A stretch of DNA of 64,000 nucleotides. It comes from Anisakis pegreffii. Lineage: Eukaryota; Nematoda; Chromadorea; Rhabditida; Anisakidae. The stretch spans positions 1-64,000 of the forward strand of contig JAPYMA010003019.1 of assembly GCA_035041965.1 (NCBI GenBank), written 5' to 3'. The notes under the pieces were generated by a model. It saw only the letters and a program-made list of their open reading frames with translations. It was not told where the DNA came from and did no database searches. Shown here one piece after another: positions 1 to 14,400 of the stretch. The first letter of the stretch is position 1. Each line of letters begins with the position of its first letter. The position numbers and the translations under genes are program-made.

Positions 1-2718
1 GATTAAAACATTATCGTAACAATAAATCTGGTAATTTATATAATATCGTCGTTAATCTTAATAATGAGTATGGAATAAACGCGATAATATCACTGATTAT
101 TCATAGCAATAATCCATGTCTCGACTTCTAATCAAATTATATACAGTTCTTATCGTTAAAATACAATGATGAGCTATTATTAAACGTACGTGTAAATCCC
201 AAATTCAAAAGGATCACTGTGAATTACTGAAGATATCACCAATTGCCACACATTGCCGTCATTTTCATTATCATTAATAATTTTTCTTTGATGATTTGTG
301 CGTTGAATCCAATATTAGTAATTCAACGAATATTGAACGATCGAATTGCAAGATGTACAGAGAAGAGCAACGAAATATGTTAAAATTAATTTTCACTGCT
401 TAATTCGAAGTGGTCGGACAAATTAGCTGATCATTTGGAATGCGAATAAATTTGTTGATTTAGAAATAATTCGTGTTTTTTCTTTTTATTGTCGGGAATT
501 ATGAATTGTCATTTCCATTTTCTTCTATTCTCATAATTTAATATATTCGAGCAACTATTTTCCAGAAGGCGAGTTAACACAATGTCTCAGCGAGCAGACA
601 ATGAAATTATTATCACCATTTATTTAATGTATTTTTATGTGAGGGTGTGTTTCTGTTCTCAAACTTTCCATTACATTATGCACGCTTCTCGCTGCTTCAT
701 TTCAGCAAGCAGAACACAGCCATAATGTGATATATCCATGCGTAACACAGCTATCAACGCATAAACTATTTACTTGATGATTAGATAAGTTCTTTAAAAA
801 TGCGATCGCGAGAAAAGTTTAAAAGGCGACGACGATTTTCCACTAGGGTAGCAACATAAAACGATAATAACAACATAACTACTATAGGTGGCTGCACACA
901 CTTCCATTCAACAATGTTAGTAGATTTGAAAAATGAAAGTTGTTACAACATGCCAGTCGCGTCATGCGCGTGTTGTGGTGCACGATTTCAGGTAACAAAT
1001 GACCGAGTTCAACATTAACGAGGAGCACTGAGCACCCGGTTCGCCCGATATAGCGAGTTTATTGATGTATGAATCACGGCTGTTGACACACCGCTTGATA
1101 TTGCATCGCGAACACCACACATTATTACATTTCCGAGAAGATCACTCGATCTTATAGTGAGTGACCGTTTTGATTCACGATACAGAAGATATCTTCCACG
1201 GAAGGAATGCTCGTTTTATGAGTGTGAATCAAAACGGTCACTCACTATAAGATCGAGTGATCTTCTCGGAGTAGTGCAGTGATAATGTGTGGTGTTCGCG
1301 ATGCGACTAATCAAGCGATTGTGATCAACAGCCGTATGATTCATCCAGCCGAGGATCAATCCTTTGGGTGGTGTGCGAAGAAAAAACACAAAGACTCGCT
1401 CGCTATTATCGAGCAAGCAAAAAAGAAAATTCTCAGTGGCTCTTTTTTCGTTAGCTAAATATGAATGTGACTCGATCGTTTGTTTGTTCTGCGATAAGTC
1501 GTGCACCACAACACATACATGACGCGATTTGAACGCTGACTTCATCGATGTTATCAACAACTCATTTTTCGAATCCTTTCTTTGTGTTGAATGCATCTTC
1601 CGTTAGCAGTGATGAGAGTGCGGTACATAATCAGCCACCGCTAAATAGTAGTAGTTACATGTTGTTTACATAAATTTATTCGTATCGTTTTATGATGTGT
1701 TGTACTATGAAACGAGAGAGAGTTTCTGTCGTCGTCGCCTTTTTAAAGCTTTCTCATAATGATCGCATTTTCAAGGCTCACTCTAATCATCAAGTAAATA
1801 GTTTATGCATTCGTCATAACAGACGATAGCTTGCAATTGTTTTACGCATGGATATATCACATTATGAGTTGTTTGTTGTTTTTTGAGCGAGTGTTCTGCT
1901 GCTGCTGCTGGAAGCGATATGGGCAGCGAGCTGGCGGTGGCGTTGTGGGAGTGTAGTAGGGAAAAGATTTGGCAAACACACCCTCACATAAAATGCATTA
2001 AATAAATGGTGGTGGTTGAATGAAGGAATTAAATAGAATTGTGTGCAACAAACGATTGAAGTGGGGACATTTTTTGTGTTGCTCGCTAGCTTCTGGAAAA
2101 TATTTGAAATAAAAATTTGTTCGTTAACAGTTTCGAATATATTAAATTATGAGAATAGAGAAATGGAAGCTCTGTTGAATTCATAATTCCCTTTACGACG
2201 AGCCAAAAGAAAAAACGCGAATTCTTTCTAAATCAACAAATTTATTCACATTCCAAATGATCAGCTGAACGATTTCATTCGTTCACTTCGAATTAAGCAG
2301 TGAAATTGAATTTTTATTTTATATTTCGTTGCTCTTCTCTGTACATCTTGCAATTTCGATCGTTCAATATTCGTTGAATTATAATATTAGTTCAACGCAA
2401 ATCATCAAAGAAAAATTATTAATGATAATGATAATGACGATAGTGATGGTATTTTATCAGTGGTGATAATCTTCAGTAATTCAGTTTAATTGATCCCAAT
2501 TTGTGGGATTTTACACGTACGTTTATTTCTCTTGTAAGCTTTCATCATTGTATTTTTTAACGATAAGGTTTGTATTATAATTGTGTGATTAAAAGTCGAG
2601 ACGTGGATTATTGCTATGAAATAATCAGTGATATTATCGCTGTTATTATACTCATTATTAAGATTAACGACGATATTATTTTCATTACCAGATTTATTGT
2701 CACATTAATGTTTTAATC
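1..2718. repeat. Long imperfect palindrome (inverted repeat, short spacer)
   Basis: The first 2.7 kb reads as its own diverged reverse complement. The innermost stem is 47 bp and perfect (1132-1178 against 1224-1270), with a 45-nt spacer. The outermost 13 bases (1-13) match the reverse complement of 2706-2718. Many intermediate blocks match too, for example 290-360 with 2335-2415 and 40-130 with 2595-2680. The right arm is about 300 bp longer than the left, so indels have accumulated. The left arm starts at the window edge and may extend beyond it. The 126-codon frame at 1216-1596 lies inside the right arm and has no recognisable protein character. A fold-back type element or an ancient inverted duplication are both possible. 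Confidence 0.9.
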
Positions 2719-4965
2719 ATTCCCATTTGTGTTCCTGACCGATCTTCGTCGTGATTCAGAGCGCAGATTTAATTTATTAGGATGTTTTTGTTCTCGGAAT
2801 CACTCAGTGTTATGCAGTGAATGAATGTACGAACGAAGCACATTGCTATGCATGTGCTGTGAGTGTGTGTGTGTTTATAAACGTATTCGAACGTACGTCT
2901 CTGTAATCCGTATCGGATTCATCTTTATTCCTTATCACTGGTGCTTAATCGAAACAAACAACAAATCTCAAATTTTGGATGTATTCGAATCTTTTCTTGA
3001 TTAGAAGTATTACCTTTTCACCATAAGATTTCTGTCGATCAGTGTTATTATTGCCAATTGCTTTGTACAATGTATCACCACTTAAAACGGTTTTTTCTAA
3101 TTCACTTTTTTCAGTAATGTTTCGTATCATTAATCACTTTAACACAGCACTTGTGCAAAGTGCCGATTTCATTCATGAGTGCACTTTTTGATGTTCAAAA
3201 TTGCGATGTGCATAGAAATTTGAACTGAATGCTGCACTCATGACATATTTTCAAATGAAATTACTCATATTTCATTTGATAATTTCATCTTCAGTTTTTT
3301 CATCGTCGTCTTAAAGTTCATCATACGTTTCTCTATGCCTTTCTTCGTTTTTGGCTGAAGATTCAACTAAAAGCATCTTCAGTGATTGTAATGATTACGA
3401 GCAGTAGTGAGTGGAAGCTGACAAAGTGAGCTTTTGATTCATTGGAGCGTTCTGGTGGAATTTTAAGGTTTTTCTAAATAATTGGATTATGCATTGCGAA
3501 GTGATCGAGTGAAGAAGACTACAGATGACGTTTTCCGTGTGGAAACAATGGAGCGATCGTTCGCTGCGTTGTTTATTCAGTTACGAATGAAATGTTTATG
3601 AGAGGGGAATTTCTGAATGGTATATGTTCATGTGTACAGTTTGTGTGCGTGAAAATGCATATAAGTTGGTTGTGTTTATTTTAGAGAGCACTATTGTTTT
3701 ATCCATCAGAAATGTGATCTAAACTTATTTAAGTGTATAAATCGCTTGACATCATTAAGAATAGCTGGTGGCTTAAATTCAATAGCTTAAATCTCACAAA
3801 AGAGTTCAATCTTGAGAAAACTCGAGCTTGTTATGGATTCTTTTTTTTGGCCTTTTACCTTTAACTAAGCGAAAGAGTTCACAAAACAGAACGCTACTGG
3901 AATTTCAGTTTGGAATGAGTTTTCAACATTTGGTGGTGATGGTCAATTGACTTTATAGTTCAGAAGAAATTGGTTGTTCTAAGTGAAACTTGAGCTAATC
4001 AAATCTGATTCCGAATCAGAAGAATTATCTCAGTGTTAAAAGATTTCCTTTGTTTATCACGTGTTCCTATTTGCTAACGTTAAAAGATTTCTTCAGTCAT
4101 GTATTCAGTAGACATTAATGATATCATGTGCACTTCTCTAGGATGGTATACCAAAAAAATTCAGCAGCAGCATTTTTCGTTGTTGCTATTTAAAGAAGAA
4201 TGTTGAACGAGGAAAAAGTTCGTGAATTGTTTCGTAATTATTATAATTATGAACTTTGAAATAAACAGATGATAGTATGAAACTTACAATTGTTTGGTTA
4301 TACTATAAAAACTATTCAGCTGCCCTTTAATAACTTCTTTCGTGACTTTTCCAACTTGTGCTGTTGTTTTTGTTTTCGTAAATTTCGTTGACAGTTTAGG
4401 TAGTTGTTATGTCTGTCAAGTTGCTTGGTCATGTCTGTAGATGAGCTCATGTGCTGTGCCTAATAGTTTCTTTGAATGATATCACTGGTGTTATTTTTGC
4501 TTTCTTCGCAATCGTTTGACGTTCAGCGGAGCGACTGATTAAGTAATTTGCGCTCGTGTCGACACTGCATTGGACGTTTTTCTGGCTAAGTGGACAAAAG
4601 TAAAATATATGTTAAAAAAATGAAGAGAAATAAAGTGGACATTTCAAAAATTTGTAAGAAGATAGAGTGAACACGCGCATACTTTGAGCTCTCAAGGTAT
4701 ACTTCGAGAAGCCTTCATCATACAGTGTGCAGATAAGGAAAATGTCAAATGACAGCGTTGCATGTAAATTGAGAACGAGTGTAGTTGGAAAGAGTTCCGT
4801 TAAGTCGACAATTCGGTATGGCAGCCTCGACGCACTTTCGTTATCGCTTTTGTATGTGGTCGTCGTCGTCGTAATGTTAATCGAATGACGATCAGTTGAG
4901 TGCACTTGTTAAATTTTTCAGATTTCCTGTTTTTTTATTCGTAGAAACAATCGGAGTTTTGCTAG
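2719..4965. other. Intergenic region upstream of the SPATS2-family gene
   Basis: I see no convincing coding exon here. There is a short GT microsatellite near 2863-2876. Frames at 2945-3130 and 4612-4905 on the minus strand lack splice context and protein-like composition. A pyrimidine-rich acceptor (ATTTTTCAG) ends near 4920, about 45 bases before the SPATS2-family ATG. It could serve as a 5' UTR intron end or a spliced-leader acceptor. Confidence 0.5.
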
Positions 4966-7900
4966 ATGTCGTCGACTGCTGTACAGTATCGTAATGAGAA
5001 GAAGAGAATCGAAGAAGCCGTCGCAAAAGTTCGCGAAGTGGTTAATTTCGCATCCAAAAATGATATTATTCTCGCCTTACATAATTTCGATTTGGATGTC
5101 AACCGAACAATTCAAGCATTCTGCGATGGTTTGCTATTTTCATAGTTGTATTATCTTTCCTTCCTTTCTGGCAGATTTATTTTTGCCACCACTGAATTCA
5201 TATTGATTAATATGAAATGTACAATTATCAATCACTATTATTAACGTCATAATTTTTGCTGTTGTCAGTATGCTCGTTGCCAATGGTGTAACGATTACAA
5301 CTTGAGTTGTTTGTATGGTGATCATTTCGATTACTGTTTGATGTAGTTTATGTGATCGTTCTTCTCTGAATGTTGTCCTGATAAGAATACGGTTGCATCA
5401 TAAATTTGAAGATGGAGCACAGAGCGCACTGGACTCGTGGGAACGGAGTGGATCGGGCGGTAATAAGAAGAAGGCGCAAAAGAAGAAGAAGAAGGTATGT
5501 CTTGTATGAATTTATTGCTTTGTAAAAATTTTACTCGTACTGTTAGAAGTTTCGTCTACTTGAGCAGTTGTCTAGAAATCGTTGATTTGATGTGTTTTGA
5601 AGGGATCTGCACCTGGGGCTGCTGCTGCCGAAAATGCTTCAACTGCGATAAGCTCGTCATCTTCAACTCAGCAAACATTGCCTTCCAAACAACTGTCTTC
5701 TTCGAATATGAAGTCGAATAACAACGATAATATCAATGGACACGTTGATTTCAATGAGAAACATTTAGCCAATGGTCCTTATTTGTTTCACTTTTCTTTT
5801 TAATTGATCTCTGCGTACTGTTCGTCACGTTCAGTTTCAAGTTGTATCATTCGTTTCCCTTGAACTGATTGATCCTCACCTTATTTTTTAGAATGGTTTG
5901 CAAGTTTCGGCTATGTCATGATCGTTCACCTGTTAATAATGACAATTTTGATGCTTGATTGGTCGACGATCACTTTGATTGAGTTGATAATAGCACATTT
6001 TTGTGGTGGAAGCAGTAATGAGTAAGACGATTATTGACTTTAAGGTGATGTAAAAACAAAGAACGTTCATGCATCAACAGCGTCGTCTGGAGTGCATGAA
6101 GTCGAGATAGGATCAGTACCATCGATGATGAAACAAACTACTCCTTTAGCAATATCCGTCAAGCAACAATCGAATTTGTTATCATCTTCCCAAAATGATG
6201 GCCAATTCGAGCATTTAAATGATGACCAAAAAAACAAAGGTGATTCATGTCATTTGGATGTTACATGATTGCAGTTCATTTCAGGAATGATCAACTCGAA
6301 CTTCTATTGTAAAATAGTGCCCAGTATATTGAATTCTAAGGAGTACTTCATTAAAATACTATTGTTAATTTTGATCAAACGTGTTATCACTGATTTGTTG
6401 TACGTCAGAGCGAGATTGAAAAACATGTGTCAATTAGGGTGGTGATTGCAATCATATGATAAAATTTGTGTTTTAATGCAGTTTTTTGATAGTGGGTTGT
6501 TGAACTGTTTATTCAATGAATGTAGATGGAATAATTCGCTTATTTGAAGTGCTTTCAACGGAAATCTCGAACTTGAAGAGTCACGGTGCGGAAATTGATA
6601 AAATCGAATCTGAATTTGAGAATGAGGTGGCATTAGCTGAACAAAATATTCGTTTGGTGTTCAAGGTAACGAATATTTCAAAACTTATCATTAATTTCTC
6701 TTATTGTTAAACTGTGGACATTTCATATTTTTTCATCAGTTGTAAGTCGTGATGACTTCTCGGATTAATCCTGATGGGTAGGTGGACAAGTGGTTGTAAC
6801 CGTTATGCTCACAAAAAAAAGGTTAAACTGCTATATCAATAATTTCAGAGCATTCGTCAACTATTGTCGGATCGCGAGGGTCATTTATTGTCTGAAATCA
6901 AACGCACCCACGATGATGGTTTAGGAATACTGAATGATACGCGTTTGCAGTCGGATAATTTGAATGAACGCTTATTGTATATCCAAGCGATGAACGACAA
7001 CGAGAAAGATGACTTGAATAGCGAAATTTTAAATTTCAATTTCAATTTGCAAAATATCCATCAAATGGCGTATGCAAGTCGTTTTGTTTACGATAATACG
7101 CAGATTATGAACCTGATTAAGAACTTTGGACAAGGTTGGATGTCACTGTATTCATTGTTTTTGGTCTAATTCAATTTGATCGGGTCGCACATACGTTACT
7201 TTCAACAGAAGTCGTGTTCTTGTTCCCAACATTAGTGATGCTAGTTAAATTGAAATGCGAATTTGTTGTGAGATCGAACAGTGGAGGTAATTTGATGTTG
7301 AAAGTGGAGATTGAATGATATGCGAATTGCTTCCGATAATGAATATTCATCAGTGACAAATATGAATATTGAGCACGGAACCAACGAAGAATAAAGTGAA
7401 AATTTGCAGTGATTGGAGTGAAAAGATCACTGAATAACAGCAACACACCGTCGTCACATGTGCAGTCAGTTCAAAATCAAAATGTTGCCAATAGTAATTT
7501 GATAAAACACTCAACAAGTCATTCGTCAATTGTCAGTTCACTTGGTGAAGATTCTGGTCTTGGTCATATCAGTCCAGTTGCAAATGGTAATTTTCATTAT
7601 TTCGCTTATCGTTTCATATCTTCATTTCTTGATTGCCAATTGTCTGTTCGGAATTCACCCATCTCTGCATTTACACTTGTGCAACAGTTAACTGTTGCTC
7701 TGTTGTTATTGTTGATGTTTAAATAGCTATTCTAATTGATCCGTACAACTATCTTTTTTGTTAAGATAAGCACGTAGTAGAGGTTTCAAACGGTGGTATT
7801 CATATGAAGTCGGATGCGCTTTCGGCAGATGAATTAGCGAATCTTAATAAGAAATTACAAGAAACACTCAGAGCGCAGGTGAGCCACAATGTTTTATTTG

Positions 7901-8278
7901 CTTTGTCGCAACTGAACGCTGTCTAGTAGAATTGAATTATTTTATGGTTGCATGATCATTTGATCGTAATAAGGATTGGTTTTGCAATCTTATGTATTAT
8001 TCATGATGCATTGCTCACCTTGTTGCTGCGGATGATTATCAACAATAATGTGGATTGAATAAAATATGTTGACATTTCATTTTGAGGGCATCGACGAGTC
8101 AGTTCTGTCGGGAATAGGCACAACCGGATTAATGCCGGTTCGACGTCGTCAAGCTGGGCCTCGTGCTGGTTACAATAATAGCGGCGGTGCGGGAAGAGGT
8201 GGCAATCCGAATGCGTTACGTAGAAAACAGATGAATTCTGGACGCAATAAGCCTCAACTTTCAATTCTGCAATCATGA
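4966..8278 (+). CDS. SPATS2: SPATS2/SPATS2L-family RNA-associated protein
   Basis: Nine exons join in frame to 501 aa: 4966-5128, 5412-5494, 5603-5774, 6045-6239, 6526-6665, 6849-7134, 7410-7586, 7781-7878, 8087-8278. The N-terminus (about 1-75) carries the UBA/CUE-like fold of SPATS2 proteins, with a 'SKNDIILALHNFDLDVNRTI' stretch followed by 'LDSWERSG' and a lysine run, matching the vertebrate 'NNEIVLVLQQFDFNVDKAVQ' block. Residues about 205-345 form the conserved coiled-coil region. The C-terminus is Ser/Asn-rich and ends in a basic Gly/Arg segment (PVRRRQAGPR). Vertebrate homologues are about 545-560 aa. They are cytoplasmic and linked to RNA and stress granules; that role is family knowledge, not visible here. 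The start ATG follows a pyrimidine-rich acceptor. Weakest joins: exons 2, 3 and 8, whose acceptors (TTTGAAG, TTTTGAAG, GTAGTAG) are not the usual TTTCAG. Confidence 0.85.
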
Positions 8279-11200
8279 TTTATTGAATTGTTGTGTTCGT
8301 TTGATTCAAATAGCTACCAAATGGGCGATAATTCGAATTCATTTCCGCTCCATGTTTTCGGTTTTAAGAAAAAGATTGTTTTGCATTAATTTTTGATTGT
8401 TTTATAATTTCATTTCGTTTTGTTCATCGTTTCATTTTTGTGAAATTGTTGATTTTATTCGTTCAAGTCTGTTTTAAATTATTTTTTAATCGTTTCCTCG
8501 TTCTGTTTCTCCATTCTGTCGTTTTATTTGGAATAACTGTTCTGGATAATACGTTATGCAAAGTGAATACTCTTTATAATCGTTTATTGTTTGTTACGGT
8601 TATAAGTCGAATTTGTAACCATCATTGTATACTGATAATAGAAGTTTCATTAACGCTACTTGTATTTATGAGGGGGACAGAACAAATCAGTTGTGCCACA
8701 AATCTGCTCTGAATATAATACTTAGATGTAAATTTTGAAGAGGTCATTCGAAATGCTGATCGATCCTGTGGAGTCATATTTATGTTCAGGAGAAATTTGT
8801 GTTTGTCAATTATTGGATTAACATGTCTATACCCTCATATGTAATGCCTTTGGATTGCTCATCTCATTCTTCAGAAACTTCTCATTGCTTGATAAGATTG
8901 ATATTTGTTTGTGTAATCCGTTTGATGATTAATTGGCATGTGAAACATAAGTAACATTTCTATTCGTATTGGATAACACCTTTAGATGATTTATTTCACT
9001 GAATTCGTTCCTTCATTCATTTCAAAACTGAAAAATTTTTTTTGATCCAAATTCTTCATGATTCACATCCCTAAACTCTTTATGATCCCTCAAAAGCTTG
9101 TCATTCGAATGCATCACATCCTCGGATTTTGATCGATAATAATCTTGATCACCGATTCGGAATACCAAAGTGATTATTTTTATAAAGATGGATATTACGC
9201 GATTGTCATATTCTAACGTTCAACAGCCATATCTTAGTTTGTAGAAATTTCATTGAAATTTATTCGTTCCGCATTTCTTCACTATCTGCAGATACGAAAT
9301 TCACCACCAGTTCCGAAAGCATAATTTAGAGCATTTCGAGAGGCAAATTAATAGACGAGTTCTTAGATAGCTTTGTCGTAGTTCAGAACAAATTCCAAAT
9401 ACACTCTTTTGAAAGAATGAACATTTCAATCTGAAAATGAGTTGGAATGGAACGAACGAAAAATTGAGAATATTTGTTATGAAGTGAGTTTGAGTGCTGC
9501 TTTTATCTGGTTGTCTTCAACTTTTTTCTTAGTTTGAGAGAGCCTCATGATAACTTTCTTTAATGTTTTCCTCAGTCGTCTATTTCATCAACATGCAGGC
9601 AGCTCAGTGTTGCGAACTGATTGAAACGGTTGCGTCTATTAAAAAATCTCCTGCATGACAGGCAGCACTGAATCGTCCACTCTACCCAGTTTCATAGTAC
9701 ACGCTTTTTTATTTATTTATTCTCAAAATTTATTTCCCTTGTCCATTTTATCGTACTAATTTACTGCTGCTCATATATTTCGTTATATGTGCATTATTAA
9801 TGATCCTGGAGTACTTTGTATTATAACGTGTTGTTACAGTTTCGTTCAGTCACTAATTTCTTTCATTTTATGCAAGGTTTTTAGGAGGAGGAATGTTTTT
9901 ATTGTGGTGGATCCTTTTTTATATCTTTCTAAGTCTTAATTGCCAAGAGCAGGTGTGAAGAGTGCTTTTTGACTGTTGTCGAATGCTGTTCTTCAGTGCT
10001 GCTGTCTTTATGTTCTGTTGTTGTTTTTTGATTCTAGTTTCATCAGATAAGCCAAGTACGTTTCGAATATCAACAATTGGTGGAATATCAACTTTTCAGT
10101 CTTATCTAGCTTAATCTATCTAATTGAAGGTAAGATCTGTTATTGTTTTTATTGTTGAAAGTGTTTCATATTCCCAATCTAGCGCTGTCTTCTGTCGAGC
10201 ACCAGTAATCAATCGTTTATTTCCATCACACATATCATATAGGAACTGCTGTTTTATTGTAGGGTTATATTCTTCATTTCACGATATGATATTGTATGTT
10301 CTGTTTTTCGTTATTCGAGAAATTGTCTGTGGAATCGTGAAATTTCCATTTTTATAGATGGAAAAACGTAACCGTTCTTGTGGCACTTACAATTAGTTGA
10401 TTACTATAAGGTAAATGTGCTGAGTTCATAGAAAATGAGTAGAATTTACGATGTGTTAAGAAAGCGTGTAAAAATAGCAAAGATAATGAAACGTGTTAAT
10501 GACGTACGTGCATGATGTGTGCCTTTCGAAAATGGACTGAAGTGATATGTAACAATCTCTTTTTGCATTAAATGTCTTATTTATTGTTATAATAAATATA
10601 TTCAGCGTCCTCATTCGTTCGTGTCTGTCGTCCAACTTTCGCATCAAAAACCAATCTCGTTTTTATTTCACTCATCACTGATGATGTTTGCGTGGAAAGC
10701 AAAAAAAAAGTTATCCGAATTAACTGACGGATTAGGAATAATTTGTTCCGATCACTAACTTTACGAACGAACACAGAGGCGTAGGGTCAGTCTCCCATAT
10801 TGCCCAATGGCTCCTAGGAAGATGGAGAGAAATTCAGTAATTCTGCTAAAATAAAAGCGAATTTAATCGCACAAATTAACCAACCATTCGGTTACGTTAA
10901 CGACTAAAAGTTACGATTAATTACTCAAACAAAGCGGGTATGGTCAGATTACATTGAGATTGTGCACGTTCAGACAGGATTACATTCAGCAGTATTGAAA
11001 AAGTTTTTGAAAGACCTCATATAATTCATTCCACTTTGCTCAGTTTGCAGGAAGGAATTGGGAATTCTTTTGGCTACTGCTCTTCCGTAGCACCATTAGT
11101 ATCGTTATCGTTTAACACACATATCAATTTCTGTTCAAATTATTAACTATCCACAAGAGAAAAATGTTGCGAATGAATTTTTCACAAGGTTCGACGTGGT

Positions 11201-11432
11201 CGTGACTCTTTCTGCCACTCCTTGTGCGACGCAGTCGTGCGTGACTCCGCCCTCCTTCCACCAACACGCGCATATGGGGCGAAGTGCGTACGCACCATTC
11301 GTTTGCCTCGAATTAAATGCTCCTCCAAATAGAAATTTGAACTAGGGAATGAGTGAGTAGCATAATTTCACGTCCATTGTTTTTGTAGTGATTCAATTAA
11401 TCGTACTCTTCGTAATTTCCTCAGGAACAAGA
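8279..11432. other. Intergenic region between the SPATS2-family gene and CDC40
   Basis: About 3.1 kb without a recognisable gene. Open frames here (8440-8712, 10124-10357, 10456-10774) are AT-rich and hydrophobic or low-complexity, without paired splice signals. The last 250 bases (about 11160-11330) are clearly more GC-rich and CpG-containing than their surroundings and probably hold the CDC40 promoter. An acceptor-like TTTCCTCAG ends 8 bases before the CDC40 ATG and could be a spliced-leader acceptor. Confidence 0.45.
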
Positions 11433-14400
11433 ATGGATCTGCTGCGGCAATATGAAGCAAGCGATGATGACGAGGATGCTGGAGCGGCAGGATCGGAGGA
11501 TTCACAAATTCAGATGAATACACTTAAGCCAGTCACATTTGAATCGTGCAAAACATTAGCCATTCCAAAATCAGGCCTTGAACTAGCACCGGACGTCATA
11601 ACAACGCACAATATTGGCGGTGTTTTATGCGTTGATCCACATGCAAAAGAGCTCGACTACAATCCCAAGTATGAAGAACTCTTCCAACCTATCGTAAGTT
11701 TCTTTTTCACTCATTGTTTGCTTCATTTGTTAATCATGCGCGCACTCTTACTTCATCGTATAGGTGTTAATCAGTTCACGTTATTTAACATATGAGTAGA
11801 CGACAATGGTTTAAGTTCAGTGGATTATTCTATTTTTCGCATTATCACTCTCCTTCATGGTGCTCAGGTTGTTGTTCACTTCTCTATCAGAATTGTTTCT
11901 GGTGATAAACGTGAGAAGTGTCTCATAAACATTTTGTTTCAAGGCCGGACCGAGCAACCCATTCAAATCAGCCAGTCAGAATGCAAACAAGAACACACTG
12001 ACTGGATATGTTGAACCGGCACATGTGGATAAGTTTCAATTCGATCAGCAGATTCGGTCGTTCGATACGCTGGGATATGCTCGCGATCCATCTGCGGACC
12101 ATAGCGCGAATTTCATTGGAAATGTGGAGAAAGTATTGTTGTTATCGTTTTTCTTGTCTCACTTAGTGATTCTCATCGTATCTTAAAACATTCCAACAAA
12201 GTAGAGAGAGATGTTGAGGAATATTCTGCTGATGAGTTGCAGGCTACTGAGAAACTGGGAGCAAGTTTATTCGAAGGTGAAAAAACTGGTGGAGAGAAGA
12301 GGAGGAGAGCCAGAAATATGGACTCGAGCGACGTGAATGGTTATACCGGTGAGTGGAACATATTTTTCTCGTCACTTCTACGGAATCTGACGTGATTATA
12401 GTTGGTATTTAATTTTAAGTTTGCGCATTGGTGTGATGGATAGATAGATAAATTCGTTATGTATGGGAAGGCGGCCAAGGAATGAGATGAGTAGTTTATT
12501 TGTATCTGTCCAGAATGAGCAATCTAATTAATTGAATCACCATTCACAGGTCCTTGGGCGAGGTTCGAGGATGAAGAAACTGTTTCAAGACCTCAAGGAG
12601 AGCTAGCCAAAGAACTGGAAGAAATTGTGCGCAAACGTCTAAAGACAAGTCGTGCAGGAAGGAGAGCTGCCGAACAGCAGCAACAAGGCAACTTCGATGA
12701 ATCATCCACTCTACACTGTTAGTTTATAGTTATGTCGTTGTCTTCATTTGTTGTGTGCTGATCAATTTCTAATTCACATCTGTGACGATGGAAGAATTGT
12801 GTGCATGAACTAAAAGATTCGAATATATTGCCGTCATGGAACAGCTTTTTGTTTGTGAACGATTTTTTTTCAAACGACGTATCGTTTAGCACCCTGAATC
12901 TAGAAAGTGATTGTGTGTTGTTAGGTGTATTGAGTGCTCATTGCAGTGAAAGAACCAGAAGATTATCAAGGACGTTCATTTATGCATGCACCACAGTACA
13001 TTGGTGTTAATCTGCGTGATGATCACGTACCCGAACGGTGTTTCATTCCAAAGAAGCAGGTGTATGTGTATCGAGGCCATAACAAGGGTATCAACTGTGT
13101 TCGATGGTTCCCTAGGAGTGCACATCTTTTCATCAGTGCATCAATGGATAGTAAGGTAAACTTTGATGAGGACCACTTTTTGTCATTGTCCCGTCGTCGT
13201 CGATGATTAATTCTCTTCACTATATTCGAATTGAGAATGCATATTTTTGAGTAGATTATTCCGAAAAACAATTTCGAAAGAAAAGTGTTTATATTCTTGT
13301 AATTTTCTAACAATATTTATGTGTGAAACGTTCGTAGATTGCGAATTGCAGAGACATTCGAACAGTTTTGTATGATCACCTTCAATTCAGGTTAAATTAT
13401 GGGAGGTTTACGGAAAGAGGAGTGTGGTACGAACATATGCGGGGCATAAAATGTCGGTGAAAGATGTGACATTCAACAATGATGGCCAAGAATTTTTGAC
13501 TGCATCCTTTGATCGCTTCATCAAACTTTGGGATACTGAAACGGGTTCGCCATTTATCAAGTTGTTCATTGCTGCTGGAAATTTGCGTTTTCATAGAAGT
13601 GCTTCGATGAGTGGTCGATGTAGACACTTTTCAAGTGGTGGGGAATAGTGTCGAGCGACTGTACTCAATTTCAGGACAGGTAAAGCAGCGCTTCCATACG
13701 GGACATATTCCGTTCTGTGTGAAATACAATCCGGATGAAGATAAACAGAATATGTTCTTGTCGGGAATGCAGAACAAGAAGATTTTACAGTGGGATACGA
13801 GGAGCGGTGAAATAGTTCAGGTAATTGAAGAATTGAATTCTAAATTTTCATTCTCGTGGATCTGATTTGAGATACGTTTTTGTTTTGGTTTAGTGACTAA
13901 CGAATGAATGAATTCACGCAGTGTTTTAAAGGAGTACGATCGGCATCTAGGTATTGTGAATTCGATAACTTTCTTCGACAAGAATCGACGTTTCTGTTCA
14001 ACTTCAGACGATAAGTCAATCCGAATTTGGGAATGGTTTGTGAATTTCGTTGAATAAATTTCAAGCATTTTTAAGGTTGTCTTAGATAGATGATCTGTAT
14101 TGTTTCAGTTGTATCTGTTTATGATCAGATGATCTGTATTTTTTATTCTATTCGGATTAATTGTAGGATCGACTAATTAAAAAATGATACACTGATTTCA
14201 TGCATTCACCACAAAAGTCACTATATCGTCTAGTGATTCTTTATGCCTAAGCAGAACAGTGTGATTCGTTCAACCAAAATGACTGATTGTATTTAAGGGA
14301 AATTCCTGTAGACACGAAATTGATTCAGAATGCTGGTTTACATTCCATACCGACAATGACCAAGTCGCCAACTGGTTAGTTGCAATCACATTTCTTTGCT

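Noticed and set aside
1216..1596. 126-codon minus frame
   Set aside because: It lies inside the right arm of the palindrome, has no family resemblance and no splice context.
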